Of a DNA stretch of 64,000 nt, positions 25,186 to 33,286 are shown one piece after another. Below the pieces are notes generated by a model. The model was not told the DNA's origin, searched no databases, and was given only the letters and a program-made list of their open reading frames with translations. Origin of the DNA: Actinomadura rupiterrae (GTDB taxonomy: Bacteria; Actinomycetota; Actinomycetes; Streptosporangiales; Streptosporangiaceae); assembly GCF_024172125.1 (NCBI RefSeq), contig NZ_JAMZEA010000012.1, positions 62,001 through 126,000 of the forward strand. The letters are read 5' to 3'. Within the stretch, counting starts at the first letter, position 1; every line of letters begins with the position of its first letter. The translations under genes and the position numbers were made by a program.

Positions 25186-25281
25186 GACCTGGGCACTGTA
25201 CCGAGCATCCGTACCGAGGTCCGGACATCCGCGCCCGTCGTCACGTATCGCAACCACACCGCGACACAACGACCGTGCGAG

Positions 25282-25290
25282 TTATCCACA
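25282..25290 (+). other. Isolated DnaA box-like sequence
   Basis: TTATCCACA matches the classic DnaA box exactly. It lies alone between the phosphatase start and a small gene. No second box or AT-rich unwinding region is nearby, so it is not an origin. Confidence 0.3.
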
Positions 25291-25365
25291 GGCGCGGCCG
25301 CCGCTTGCCACGCACCCCACCGGCGGGTGTCCAATGGACGAACGGCCGACCAACGGAGCACCTCG

Positions 25366-25566
25366 ATGACCCAGCCCAGCATGCGCATCACCGTCGACGC
25401 CGCCATGCGCGCCCGAGACGTCTCCCGCCCCACCCCCGAAGGCGCCCCCACGCCCCCTCCGCCCCCACCCGACCCACCCCGCCGAACCCGAGCCGCCAAA
25501 AACGAACGCCGCCGCCAAGACAAACGAGGCCCCCGCCCCACACCCCCCACCGACTCCGCCCTCTAA
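25366..25566 (+). CDS. Small Pro/Arg-rich hypothetical protein
   Basis: A possible 66-residue protein starting MTQPSMRITVDAAMRARDVS. The middle is a Pro run and the end is basic with AAKNERRRQDKRG. GGAG lies 7 bases before the ATG. It precedes the two small genes at 25622 and 25948 on the same strand and may be their leader gene. No family was recognised, and it could be spurious given the surrounding low-complexity DNA. Confidence 0.45.
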   Translation: MTQPSMRITVDAAMRARDVSRPTPEGAPTPPPPPPDPPRRTRAAKNERRRQDKRGPRPTPPTDSAL

Positions 25567-25621
25567 CAACCCGTAACCTGCGGCGCACAAACTCCCCGCA
25601 GCCCGCACGGGCCCCACGCCC

Positions 25622-25951
25622 ATGACCTTCAAGCCCACGACAACGCTCTGCCGCCCCACCAGCCCAAAGGAGTTGGAGTTCGTCCGCGCGTCAGGTCGGC
25701 GCGCCTGGGGGCCGCCCCGCCTGCCGGAGCAGCCGATCTTCTACCCCGTGCTCAACGAGGAGTACGCAATCAAGATCGCGAGGAACTGGAACGCCGCACA
25801 CGACGGCGCCGACTACGCCTCCCTGGCGCGCAACCCCGTACAGCAGCCCGGCGGCCGAACAATCCAAGAACCGTGGGCCCCCGCCGAAGACCCGGCCGAG
25901 CTCAACACCCGAATCACCGACCCGATCGACCTCGTCCAAGAGTTCTCATGA
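25622..25951 (+). CDS. Small conserved protein of the streptomycete type often labelled ADP-ribosylation/crystallin J1
   Basis: A 109-residue protein. The stretch RPTSPKELEFVRASGRRAWG followed by QPIFYPVLNEEYAIKIARNWN is shared with a small actinomycete family whose usual label has no solid functional basis. Compared with my memory of that family, about ten residues between GADY and VQQPGGRT seem to be missing. The stop overlaps the start of the next gene as ATGA, so the two are coupled. The function is unknown. Confidence 0.65.
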   Translation: MTFKPTTTLCRPTSPKELEFVRASGRRAWGPPRLPEQPIFYPVLNEEYAIKIARNWNAAHDGADYASLARNPVQQPGGRTIQEPWAPAEDPAELNTRITDPIDLVQEFS

Positions 25952-26295
25952 CCAGCGCCGATCCCCCGCAGAACCCGAGCCCCCCGATCATCCTCGGCAT
26001 CGACGACCTGCGACCTCTCCCCCATGCCACGCAACTCGCGCGGACGAGCGCGGAGGGCATCCGCCTACTCACAGAACACCGAGCCGTCTTCATCGACGAA
26101 CTCTGGCTAGACCACGACCTGGGCGGCGACGACACCATCATGCCCGTCGTCACCCTCCTGGAGGAGGCCGCCTTCAACGGCCACCCCTTCCATATAGGCA
26201 CGATCTTCGTCCACAGCGCCAACCCCACCGGCGCCGAAACCATCCTCCGCGTCCTAACCCGCTGGCACTACAACACCCACCGAGCCACCCCCTAA
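25948..26295 (+). CDS. Cyclic-phosphate processing receiver-like (cREC) protein
   Basis: A 115-residue protein with a receiver-like fold: GIDDLRPLPHA at the first strand, FIDELWLDHDLGGDDT in the middle and FVHSANPTGAETI near the end. The DDLRP and LDHDLGG motifs are those of the cyclic-phosphate processing receiver family linked to RNA end metabolism, rather than phospho-acceptor response regulators. It is translationally coupled to the preceding gene by ATGA. No RNA ligase gene is nearby. The role is inferred from family membership only. Confidence 0.65.
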   Translation: MTSADPPQNPSPPIILGIDDLRPLPHATQLARTSAEGIRLLTEHRAVFIDELWLDHDLGGDDTIMPVVTLLEEAAFNGHPFHIGTIFVHSANPTGAETILRVLTRWHYNTHRATP

Positions 26296-27220
26296 CCCAC
26301 GCCCCCAAACACCCGCCAACCGCCGCACCGCCAACCAGGCAGAAAACGCCAATCGCCCCCGGCCACACACCAGCTCGGGCACGCACACCAGCCCGTCCAC
26401 ACACCAACTCGGCCGCGCGCGGCACTGGGCGTCGGACAGCAGGCGGACGATGCGCAGGACGGAGCGGCTCAGGCGCCCGCAGCCGACTGGCACTCAGGGG
26501 GTTGAGCGGGCGCGGCGGGTTCACCACGCTGCTACTTGGGCACGCGCAGCGCCTTCAAGCACGCGCGCGAGGAGCCGGGCGCGCGCAGCGGCTCGTCCAG
26601 GCGGCCCCCACCCACGCACGCCAGCTCGGGCACACACACCGGCTCGGGCACGCGCACTGGGTCGGGCTGCGGAGCAGATCGGGCAGGCGCGGCGCCGGGC
26701 GTCCGGCGGCAGGCGGGCGGTGCGCGGGAAAGAGCGGCTTGGGCGCGCGGGGCGCTGGGTTGGCTACACGGTTGCTGGCTACAGTCGGCGTGTTGCCTGT
26801 TGGGCACGGGCGGAGAGTTGAGCGCGCGCGGCCGACTGGCACTCAGGGGGTTGAGCGGGCGCGGCGGGTTCACCACGCTGCTACTTGGGCACGCGCAGCG
26901 CCTTCAAGCACGCGCGCGAGGAGCCGGGCACGCGCAGCGGCTCGTCCAGGCGGCCCCCACCCACGCACGCCAGCTCGGGCACGCGCACTGCACCGGGCCA
27001 CGCACCAGCCCGGGGCCGCGCACCGACTCGGGCCGCGCAGGCACAGGGCGCCGCATAGCGGGCGGGCGGTGCGGAGGGTGGAGCGACTCGGGCGCAGGGG
27101 GCGGCTCGGCCGGGCACGCGCTGTGTTCCGGTATGCGCTGCGGCTCGGCTAGCGCAGTGGCTTCAGGCGTGCGCGTGAGGGGGTGGCGCGCGCATGAAGG
27201 GTGGCGCGGGGGTGAGAGGT
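26296..27220. repeat. Gene-free region with a 152-base direct repeat and higher-order units
   Basis: No supported gene lies here. Bases 26482-26633 are repeated at 26831-26982 with one mismatch (offset 349). Sequences around 26420-26480, 26690-26750 and 27040-27110 are also related, which gives about two and a third copies of a roughly 350-base unit. Frequent CTCGGGCACGCGCA-type motifs fill the rest. Open frames encode only Arg/Ala/Gly-rich peptides. Confidence 0.8.
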
Positions 27221-27244
27221 GGGCACGGGCTGGGGCCCGTGCCC
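27221..27244. terminator. Hairpin downstream of rpiB
   Basis: GGGCACGGG (27221-27229) pairs with CCCGTGCCC (27236-27244) around a 6-base loop, just past the rpiB stop at 27252. No T tract follows, as is common for actinomycete terminators. Confidence 0.55.
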
Positions 27245-27251
27245 GGAGGGG

Positions 27252-27728
27252 TTAGGACTCTCGGGGGAGGGGTGGGAGTTCGGAGGTGTGCTCGTAGTCG
27301 CTGAGCATGCGGATGCGGCGGGTGTGGCGGGGCTCCTTGGAGTACTCGGTGCCGAGGAAGATCCCGACGAAGCGGGTGGCGTCCTCGATGGAGTACTGGC
27401 GCGCTCCGAGGCTGATGATGTTGGCGTCGTTGTGCTCGCGGGCGAGGCGGGCGGTGTCGTCGCTCCACACCAGGGCCGCGCGGGCGCCCTTGACCTTGTT
27501 GGCCGCGATGGCCTCACCGTTGCCGGAGCCGCCGATCACGATGCCCCGGGACGCGGGGTCGGCGATGGTCCGCTCGGCGGCACGCAGGACGAACGGTGGG
27601 TAGTCGTCCACCGCGTCGTACACGAAGGCACCGCAGTCGACCGGCTCGTGGCCGTTGTCCTTCAGCCAGGCGACCAGGTGCTCTTTCAGTTCGTACCCGG
27701 CATGGTCGCTTCCAAGAAACACGCGCAT
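27252..27728 (-). CDS. rpiB: Ribose-5-phosphate isomerase B
   Basis: A 158-residue protein of the RpiB/LacAB family, starting MRVFLGSDHAGYELKEHL with the phosphate-binding aspartate-histidine pair. The conserved GIVIGGSGNGEAIAANKVKG region lies near residue 68 and HNDANIISLGAR near residue 105. It interconverts ribose-5-phosphate and ribulose-5-phosphate in the pentose phosphate pathway. In the anion-hole loop the usual Cys of many RpiB enzymes is Ser (GGSGNG), as is common in actinomycetes. It stands alone, with a hairpin after the stop. Confidence 0.93.
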   Translation of the reverse strand: MRVFLGSDHAGYELKEHLVAWLKDNGHEPVDCGAFVYDAVDDYPPFVLRAAERTIADPASRGIVIGGSGNGEAIAANKVKGARAALVWSDDTARLAREHNDANIISLGARQYSIEDATRFVGIFLGTEYSKEPRHTRRIRMLSDYEHTSELPPLPRES

Positions 27729-27836
27729 GCGCCGATTCTCGCAGGTGGCCGGTGATCTTGGGACGGCCGCCCCGCCCCGCGAGCCCGGACACGCGGCCAA
27801 GGGCACGCGATGTCGTGCCCGGCGCCCTGGGCCGTC

Positions 27837-29108
27837 TCAGAGCGGCGGGGGCAGAGGTTCCTCGGACGAGCGGGGTGCCGCCTCCGGTTGCGCGTTCTTC
27901 GTGGATGCGGCCCCCGGGACGTCCGACGGCTGCTCGACGATGGTCGCGGGCGCCGCCGGGGCCGGAGGAGCAGTGCTGGGAGTCGCGGGCTCGCCTGCCT
28001 CGGCGTCCGGCTTGAGAGGCGAGTGCTCGGCGATGGTCGTGGGGGGCTGCAACGTGCTGGGAGTCGCGGGCGCGTCCGCTTCGGCGTCTGCCGCGACCGG
28101 CGGCTGCTCCACGACGGTCGCCGGCGCCGCCGGGGTGGTGCTGGGAGTCGCGGGCTCGTCCGTTTCGGCGTCCGGCTTGAGCGGGGAATGCTCGGCGATG
28201 GTCGCGGGCGCCGAGTCGGCGGTTGGTGCGGGCAACTCGTTCGCTTCGGGGGCCGCCTTGGGCGGGGCGTGCTCGGCGATGGTTGCGGGGGGCTGGTCGG
28301 GGGTGGGGGCGGGCGGGTGAGGGGCTGGGGTGGACGTCGCGGTCTCGGCGGAAGATTGCCCGGGCGGCGTGGCGGGTGGCTGGGTGGCTGGTGGGGTGGG
28401 GTGGGGGGCTGCGGGGGGTGTCGTGTTTGGGGCCCATTGGGGGTAGGTGGGTGGGGCGTATTGGGCCAGGGGAGTCGGGGGTGGGGTGGTGCTGGGGGCT
28501 GGGGCCGCTGGGGGTGCGGTCGGGTATTGGGGGGCTTGGTATGCGGCGGGTGTTTGGGTGGGGGCTGGGCGGGGTTTGTTGGCGCGCATGACGACCAAGG
28601 CCAGGAGGGCGCCCAGGCCGCCTAGCCAGCCGAACCAGAGGCCGAACTCGGCGCCGGTCGCGGCCGACTGCCAGACCATGAGGCTGTACTCGCCGCCGGG
28701 GTAGTGGAAGGCCTGGGCGAGGAGGAAGCCGCGCATGAAGGCGGTGACGCCGGCGGCGATGATCGTGGCCCACCAGCCGAGGGTGAGCGCGGAGAACAGG
28801 CCGCGCTCGGCGTCCAGCGCGCGGGCGCCGGCGAAGACCAGGCCCGCGAAGACGAGCAGGTAGAAGAAGGTCGAGATGTCCTCGGCGAAGACCATCTGGC
28901 CGGCGCCGCCGCTCATCCGGCCGCCGAGGCCGGTGAGGCGCCAGCCGGGCGCCTGCGAGATGCGCAGCAGCGGGCCGGCGCCGCGGCTGAAGTTCATGTC
29001 CTGTTTCAGCATCTCGTCGTTGACCCATTGGTTGGCCACGACCAGGACGTACAGGACGGTCGGCACCAGCGCGCCGACCGTCACGACGAGCATTCGCCGG
29101 ACGGTCAT
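27837..29108 (-). CDS. Membrane protein with long Pro/Ala/Thr-rich tail repeats
   Basis: A 423-residue protein. Residues 1-180 contain about four hydrophobic segments (MLVVTVGALVPTVLYVLVV, FFYLLVFAGLVFAG, WWATIIAAGVTAF, and a final one near ALLALVVM). The remaining 240 residues are a disordered cytoplasmic tail with at least four imperfect copies of a unit containing PATIAEHSPLKPDAE and ATPST. TACAGT lies exactly 7 bases before ATG 29108 and no ribosome site is seen, so the transcript is probably leaderless. The function is unknown. Confidence 0.75.
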   Translation of the reverse strand: MTVRRMLVVTVGALVPTVLYVLVVANQWVNDEMLKQDMNFSRGAGPLLRISQAPGWRLTGLGGRMSGGAGQMVFAEDISTFFYLLVFAGLVFAGARALDAERGLFSALTLGWWATIIAAGVTAFMRGFLLAQAFHYPGGEYSLMVWQSAATGAEFGLWFGWLGGLGALLALVVMRANKPRPAPTQTPAAYQAPQYPTAPPAAPAPSTTPPPTPLAQYAPPTYPQWAPNTTPPAAPHPTPPATQPPATPPGQSSAETATSTPAPHPPAPTPDQPPATIAEHAPPKAAPEANELPAPTADSAPATIAEHSPLKPDAETDEPATPSTTPAAPATVVEQPPVAADAEADAPATPSTLQPPTTIAEHSPLKPDAEAGEPATPSTAPPAPAAPATIVEQPSDVPGAASTKNAQPEAAPRSSEEPLPPPL

Positions 29109-29151
29109 GCGCGGCACTGTAGCGGCGATCACATGACCGCGGCAGGCCCTT

Positions 29152-30087
29152 TCAGACCGGGAAGCGGAAGTCCGGATCGACCTGCTTCTCCAGGTCCTCG
29201 CCGGTCGCCGCGTTGGCCCAGCTCCGGGCGTTCTTGACGTGGAACTCGACGGCCTGGCGCTGGTACTTCGCCCAGTCCTTGCGGCGGGCGTCGACGGCGG
29301 CGAGCATCCAGTCGAGCGCGGCCTCGTTCGCCGACTCCAGGTCGACGCCGCGGCGGCCCTGCTCCAGGGCGCGGACGGCGGCGGACTGGCCGACCCAGGT
29401 GAGCAGGTCGTCCCCGACCTGCTCGCGCAGGTAGGAGATGTCCTGGTCGCCCTGGATCTTGTTGCCGACGACGGTGATGGCGACGTCGTAGTCGGACGCG
29501 TAGTCCTTGTACTGGCGGTAGACGCCGACGCCCTTCCGGGTGGGCTCGGCCACCAGGAACATCAGGTCGAAGCGGGTGAACAGCCCGGATGCGAAGGTGT
29601 CGGCGCCGGCGGTCATGTCCACCACGACGTACTCGCCCGGGCCGTCCACCAGGTGGTTGAGGTAGAGCTCGACCGCGCCGGTCTTGGAGTGGTAGCAGGC
29701 GACGCCGAGGTCGGCGTCGTTGAACTTGCCGGTGACCAGCAGGGTCGCGCCGTTCACCTCCTGGCCGAGCGCGTGCACCGGGTCGTCCCCGCCGAGGGTC
29801 AGCAGCCGCGAGCCGGAGCCGGGCGGGGTGGTCTTGACCATGGCGGACGGCGAGGAGATCCGCCAGTTCCGGCCGCGCAGGTGGGTCTTGATCTCGGCGA
29901 GCCGGTCACCCATCGCCGGGATCTTGGCGGCCCGCTCCTCGTCCAGGCCGAGCGCGACCCCGAGGTGCTGGTTGATGTCGGCGTCCACCGCGACCACGGG
30001 CAGGCCCTTGCTCGCGAGGTGCCGGATGAACAGCGAGGACAGCGTCGTCTTGCCGCTGCCGCCCTTGCCGACGAACGCTACCTTCAC
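29152..30087 (-). CDS. CooC-like P-loop ATPase (metal-insertion/ParA superfamily)
   Basis: A 311-residue MinD/CooC-type ATPase. The deviant Walker A is VAFVGKGGSGKTTLSSLF at the N-terminus, VVAVDADINQHLG is the switch region, and YVVVDMTAGADTFASGLF is the later switch. In CooC a CxC motif before this region binds nickel; here the same place reads GVACYHSKTGAVE with one Cys and a His. GTG 30087 follows GGGGG. It is divergent from a Ni/Co transporter that has a Nur box, which supports a metal role. No CO dehydrogenase gene is in the window. Confidence 0.82.
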   Translation of the reverse strand: MKVAFVGKGGSGKTTLSSLFIRHLASKGLPVVAVDADINQHLGVALGLDEERAAKIPAMGDRLAEIKTHLRGRNWRISSPSAMVKTTPPGSGSRLLTLGGDDPVHALGQEVNGATLLVTGKFNDADLGVACYHSKTGAVELYLNHLVDGPGEYVVVDMTAGADTFASGLFTRFDLMFLVAEPTRKGVGVYRQYKDYASDYDVAITVVGNKIQGDQDISYLREQVGDDLLTWVGQSAAVRALEQGRRGVDLESANEAALDWMLAAVDARRKDWAKYQRQAVEFHVKNARSWANAATGEDLEKQVDPDFRFPV

Positions 30088-30560
30088 GTATGCCCCCAAA
30101 CGGATATGAAAACCATTGCCACTGCCAGGAAGGCCGAGTCTTCCCGAGTGGCGACCGCGAGGCAAGGCGAATCCCCGAGCCGACCTCGGACGACTCCCCA
30201 GCCGAGTCCTGAGCGACTCCCCGGGCAGGCCTTGGAGCTCCCGGGCGGGCCCTGAGGGACTCCCCTGGCGGATCTTGGGACTCCCCGGCGGGCCTTGCGC
30301 GACTTCGCGGGCGGGTCTCGGGTACTCCGGGCGGGCCTTGGGCTACTTCGCGGGCGGGTCTCGGGTGACTCCCGAGCAGATCTCGGGAGTCTCCCCAGAC
30401 CTTCGGGCGATGTCTTGGGACGGTCTCGGGCGACTTCCACGGGCCGCCTCGCGCGGTGCGCGGCGGGCGCGGCGGGGGTTCCGGGACGGTCTCGGGCGGC
30501 TGCCGTGCCCGTCTCGGACGGCTGTGCGGGGCGCCTGCGGGGAGGGAGGGGTGAAGATCA
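30088..30560. repeat. Divergent intergenic region with degenerate 20-30 base repeats
   Basis: Between about 30130 and 30480 the plus strand holds roughly ten diverged copies of a unit like CGGGCGGGTCTCGGG(T)GACTCC. No gene is supported. At 30107-30121 TGAAAACCATTGCCA loosely resembles a FUR-family site 20 bases before the ATPase start. Confidence 0.45.
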
Positions 30561-30572
30561 CGTGGGGTCTAG

Positions 30573-30589
30573 TTGCAAATGATTTGCAA
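30573..30589. promoter_or_regulatory. Nur (nickel uptake regulator) box
   Basis: TTGCAAATGATTTGCAA is a perfect palindrome and fits exactly the TTGCAA-N5-TTGCAA Nur consensus known from Streptomyces. It lies 50 bases before the Ni/Co transporter start, where Nur with nickel would repress. Confidence 0.82.
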
Positions 30590-30638
30590 GTGCGTGAATC
30601 TGGTGGGAGCAGTTCACGCGCGAGAAGGGACCGGCCGG

Positions 30639-31766
30639 ATGGGCGAGAGCGGTGTCGGAGTGAGGCGTTCGCTCGCCGCGGGCGAGTGGGGGCGGCTCGG
30701 CGGCATGGCGGCGTTCATCCTCGCGCTGCACGTGGTCGGCTGGGGCATCCTTCTCTTCCTGGTGCTGCCCGGCCACTACCGGCTCGGGGACGGCAAGCTG
30801 TTCGGCATCGGCGTCGGCCTGACCGCCTACACGCTCGGCATGCGGCACGCCTTCGACGCCGACCACCTGGCCGCCATCGACAACACCACCCGGAAGATGA
30901 TGAACGAGGGCAAGCGGCCCATGTCCATCGGCTTCTGGTTCTCGCTCGGACACTCGTCGGTGGTGTTCGTCGCCTCGATGCTGCTCACCTTCGGCGTCAA
31001 GGCCCTGGCGAACGGGATCTCGGACGACGAGTCCGGCCTGCACAAGATCACCGGGACGATCGGCCCGACCGTGTCCGGCACGTTCCTGGCCGCGATCGCG
31101 ACGATCAACCTGGTCATCCTGGTCGGGATCGTCAAGGTCTTCCGGCGGATGAAGGCCGGCGAGTACGACGAGGCCGCGCTGGAGGACCAGCTCAACAACC
31201 GCGGCTTCATGAACCGGATCCTCGGCCGGTTCACCAAGCTGATCACCCGGCCGTGGCAGATGTACCCGCTGGGCTTCCTGTTCGGCCTGGGCTTCGACAC
31301 CGCCTCGGAGATCGCGCTGCTCGCCCTGGCCGGCAGCGCGGCGGCGGGCGCGGGCCTGCCCTGGTACGCGGCGCTCTGCCTGCCGATCATCTTCGCCGCG
31401 GGCATGTCGCTCTGGGACACCATCGACGGCACGTTCATGAACTTCGCCTACGGCTGGGCGTTCTCCAACCCCGTCCGCAAGGTCTTCTACAACATCACCC
31501 TGACCGGCGTCTCGGTCGTGTTCGCGTTCGTGATCGGTGGCACCGAGCTGCTCCAAGTCCTGCAGGACCGCGCCGGGCTGACCGGCGGGTTCTGGGACTG
31601 GATCGCCGCCCTCGACCTGAACATCGCCGGGTTCGTCGTCACCGGGCTGCTGCTCGTCCTGTGGTCGGGCGCGCTGCTCTACTGGAAGTTCGGCCGGGTC
31701 GAGGAGCGCTGGTCCGCGGGGCTCGCCGACGGAAGGCCGGACGAGCCCGCGCGCACCAGCGCCTGA
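30639..31766 (+). CDS. NiCoT-family nickel/cobalt transporter (HoxN/NixA type)
   Basis: A 375-residue permease with eight hydrophobic segments. The second carries the metal-binding signature LGMRHAFDADHLAAIDNTTR, and others include FSLGHSSVVF, LGFLFGLGFDTASEIALLAL and AGMSLWDTIDGTFMNFAYGWAF, all NiCoT signatures. It imports Ni2+ and/or Co2+. AAGGGA at 30625-30630 supports ATG 30639. An exact Nur box upstream indicates repression by nickel and favours nickel as substrate. It may feed the divergent CooC-like ATPase pathway. Confidence 0.93.
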   Translation: MGESGVGVRRSLAAGEWGRLGGMAAFILALHVVGWGILLFLVLPGHYRLGDGKLFGIGVGLTAYTLGMRHAFDADHLAAIDNTTRKMMNEGKRPMSIGFWFSLGHSSVVFVASMLLTFGVKALANGISDDESGLHKITGTIGPTVSGTFLAAIATINLVILVGIVKVFRRMKAGEYDEAALEDQLNNRGFMNRILGRFTKLITRPWQMYPLGFLFGLGFDTASEIALLALAGSAAAGAGLPWYAALCLPIIFAAGMSLWDTIDGTFMNFAYGWAFSNPVRKVFYNITLTGVSVVFAFVIGGTELLQVLQDRAGLTGGFWDWIAALDLNIAGFVVTGLLLVLWSGALLYWKFGRVEERWSAGLADGRPDEPARTSA

Positions 31767-31782
31767 CCGGGCCTCCATGACT

Positions 31783-31815
31783 CCGGGCCGGGGCCAGGGG
31801 GTGACCCCGGCCCGG
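31783..31815. terminator. Terminator after the nickel transporter
   Basis: CCGGGCCGGGG (31783-31793) pairs perfectly with CCCCGGCCCGG (31805-31815) across an 11-base loop, 16 bases after the transporter stop. Confidence 0.6.
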
Positions 31816-31850
31816 ACCGAATCCACCGCTCCGGACCGTCCGCTGCGGAA

Positions 31851-31910
31851 CGTCTGCAACGGAACGACATCGTCCGCAACGGGACTTCTTCGTCCACAAC
31901 GGAACGTTTC
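31851..31910. repeat. Three 20-base direct repeats
   Basis: Units begin CGTCTGCAACGGAACGACAT (31851), CGTCCGCAACGGGACTTCTT (31871) and CGTCCACAACGGAACGTTTC (31891). The spacing is exactly 20 and a partial unit precedes them. They lie between two convergent genes. The role is unknown. Confidence 0.7.
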
Positions 31911-31945
31911 TCGTCGGCGTCGGGACGCGCCGGAGCGGGCGGGGG

Positions 31946-32548
31946 TCAGTCGAAGATCGGGTCGCGGGTGCGGGTCCGCTTCAGCTCGTAGAAGCCGTCC
32001 ACGGACGCGACCGCCACGACGCCGTCGAAGAGCTTCAGGGCCTGCTCGCCGCGCGGGATCGGGGTGACGACCGGGCCGAAGAAGGCGTGCCCCTCGATCT
32101 CGATGACCGGGGTGCCGACCTCCTGGCCGACGCGGTCGATGCCGTCCTGGTGGGACGCGCGGACGGCCGGGTCAAGGGACGTGTCGTCCGCGGCCTTGGC
32201 GAGCTCGGGGTCGAGGCCGGCGGCGGTGAGCGCCTCGCGGAACAGCTCCGGGCTCCACTCCTGGCCGCCATTGTGGCGGCGGGTGCCGAGCTCGGTGTAG
32301 AGCCGTCCGAGCGCCTCCGCGCCGTACTTCTGCTCGGCCGCGATGGCGATCCGGACCGGGCCCCAACCGCGCTCGATCATGTCCTTGTAGTGCTGCGGGA
32401 CGTCCTTGTCCTCGTTCAGCACCGACAGGCTCATCACGTGCCAGTGCACGTCCAGGTCGCGGTGCTCGGCCACCTCGTGGATCCACCGGGACGTGATCCA
32501 CGCCCACGGGCAGAGCGGGTCGAACCAGAAGTCGACGCGCTGGGACAT
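31946..32548 (-). CDS. DsbA-family mycothiol-dependent nitroreductase/oxidoreductase (Rv2466c-like)
   Basis: A 200-residue thioredoxin-fold protein closely following Rv2466c: VDFWFDPLCPWAWITSRWI at the start, HVMSLSVLNEDKD, RGWGPVRIAIAAEQKYG, VGTPVIEIEGHAFFGPV and the end ELKRTRTRDPIFD. The family reduces disulfides or nitro drugs with mycothiol. Here the CPWC active site of Rv2466c is CPWA, leaving only the first Cys, so a monothiol mechanism is expected. GAGGAGG lies 7 bases upstream of ATG 32548. Confidence 0.88.
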   Translation of the reverse strand: MSQRVDFWFDPLCPWAWITSRWIHEVAEHRDLDVHWHVMSLSVLNEDKDVPQHYKDMIERGWGPVRIAIAAEQKYGAEALGRLYTELGTRRHNGGQEWSPELFREALTAAGLDPELAKAADDTSLDPAVRASHQDGIDRVGQEVGTPVIEIEGHAFFGPVVTPIPRGEQALKLFDGVVAVASVDGFYELKRTRTRDPIFD

Positions 32549-33240
32549 CGTCAGCCTCCTCAAGGCCAGGTCAAGAGTCGTTACGCCCAACCCCGCCCGA
32601 ACCTCCCCCATTCCCCACCCCGCCGATTCGGACACGCCGCCCCAACTCCGCCCCGCACAGCCCCCGCCTTCAGGCCACCCCGCGCCCCGGACCCCCTGTG
32701 CCCCGACCTCGCCCCCCGGCTACGAACCGCGCCGCGCCAAGCCGTGTGCGAACCAGGCGGAATCGGGGCGAACTCTTCGGACCGCCGCGCCCCGGCTCCG
32801 GACCACGCTGCCCCCGACGTCGGACCGCACCGCCCGGGCTCGGACCGCGCCGCCCCGGCTTCGGACCGCGCCGGGCCACCGGCTTCGGACCGCGCAGCGC
32901 CCCCCGGCTTCGGGAGCTCGCCGTGCCTCGACCTCGGGCCGCGCCGCCCCGGGCTTGGACCGCGTCGCCCGACTCCGAACCACGCCGCGCCCCGGCGTCG
33001 GACCTCGCCGCGCGCAGCCGCGGGCGGGCCAGGCGGAATCGGGGCGAACGACTCGGACCGCGCAGCGCCCCGGCTTCGGGCCGCGCTGCCCTCGGCTTCG
33101 GGCTGCGCGGCGCGCAGCGGGGGTGGGGTGGGGCATTGGGGGAACGGGATACGGGGGGTGAGTGGGTGGGGGCTTACTGCCACGGGGCGGTGCCGCGCGC
33201 GCCGTGGAGGCCTCGGCATTGGTAGACATGGACCGACAGT
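32549..33240. repeat. Divergent intergenic region of GC-rich degenerate repeats
   Basis: About 690 bases without a supported gene. From 32640 to 33110 the plus strand has around fifteen diverged copies of a unit like CTTCGGACCGCGCCGCCCCGG. Two longer stretches around 32745-32790 and 33025-33070 (GGCGGAATCGGGGCGAAC, GGACCGC) are near-duplicates. Open frames through it are Pro/Arg-rich only. Confidence 0.5.
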
Positions 33241-33241
33241 C

Positions 33242-33277
33242 TTCTTTGACGACCAAACCGGGTTCTTTGACGACCAA
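33242..33277 (+). repeat. 15-base direct repeat just before pepN
   Basis: TTCTTTGACGACCAA occurs at 33242-33256 and 33263-33277 (period 21). Each copy has a -35-like TTTGAC. The second copy runs into the pepN ribosome site AAGGAG. Confidence 0.6.
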
Positions 33278-33286
33278 GGAGTACAC

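Noticed and set aside
25282..25290. Possible replication origin from an exact DnaA box
   Set aside because: Only one box occurs, the surrounding DNA is not AT-rich, and no dnaA, dnaN or parB gene is near. A second box-like TTGTCCACA near 55633 lies inside a coding gene.
25285..25620. Minus-strand Gly/Val/Arg-rich frames opposite the small Pro-rich gene
   Set aside because: They are low-complexity antisense of a Pro-run and lack ribosome sites.
26502..27152. Open frame of 216 codons in the gene desert
   Set aside because: It crosses the direct repeats, has low-complexity Arg/Ala/Gly/His composition and has no family resemblance.
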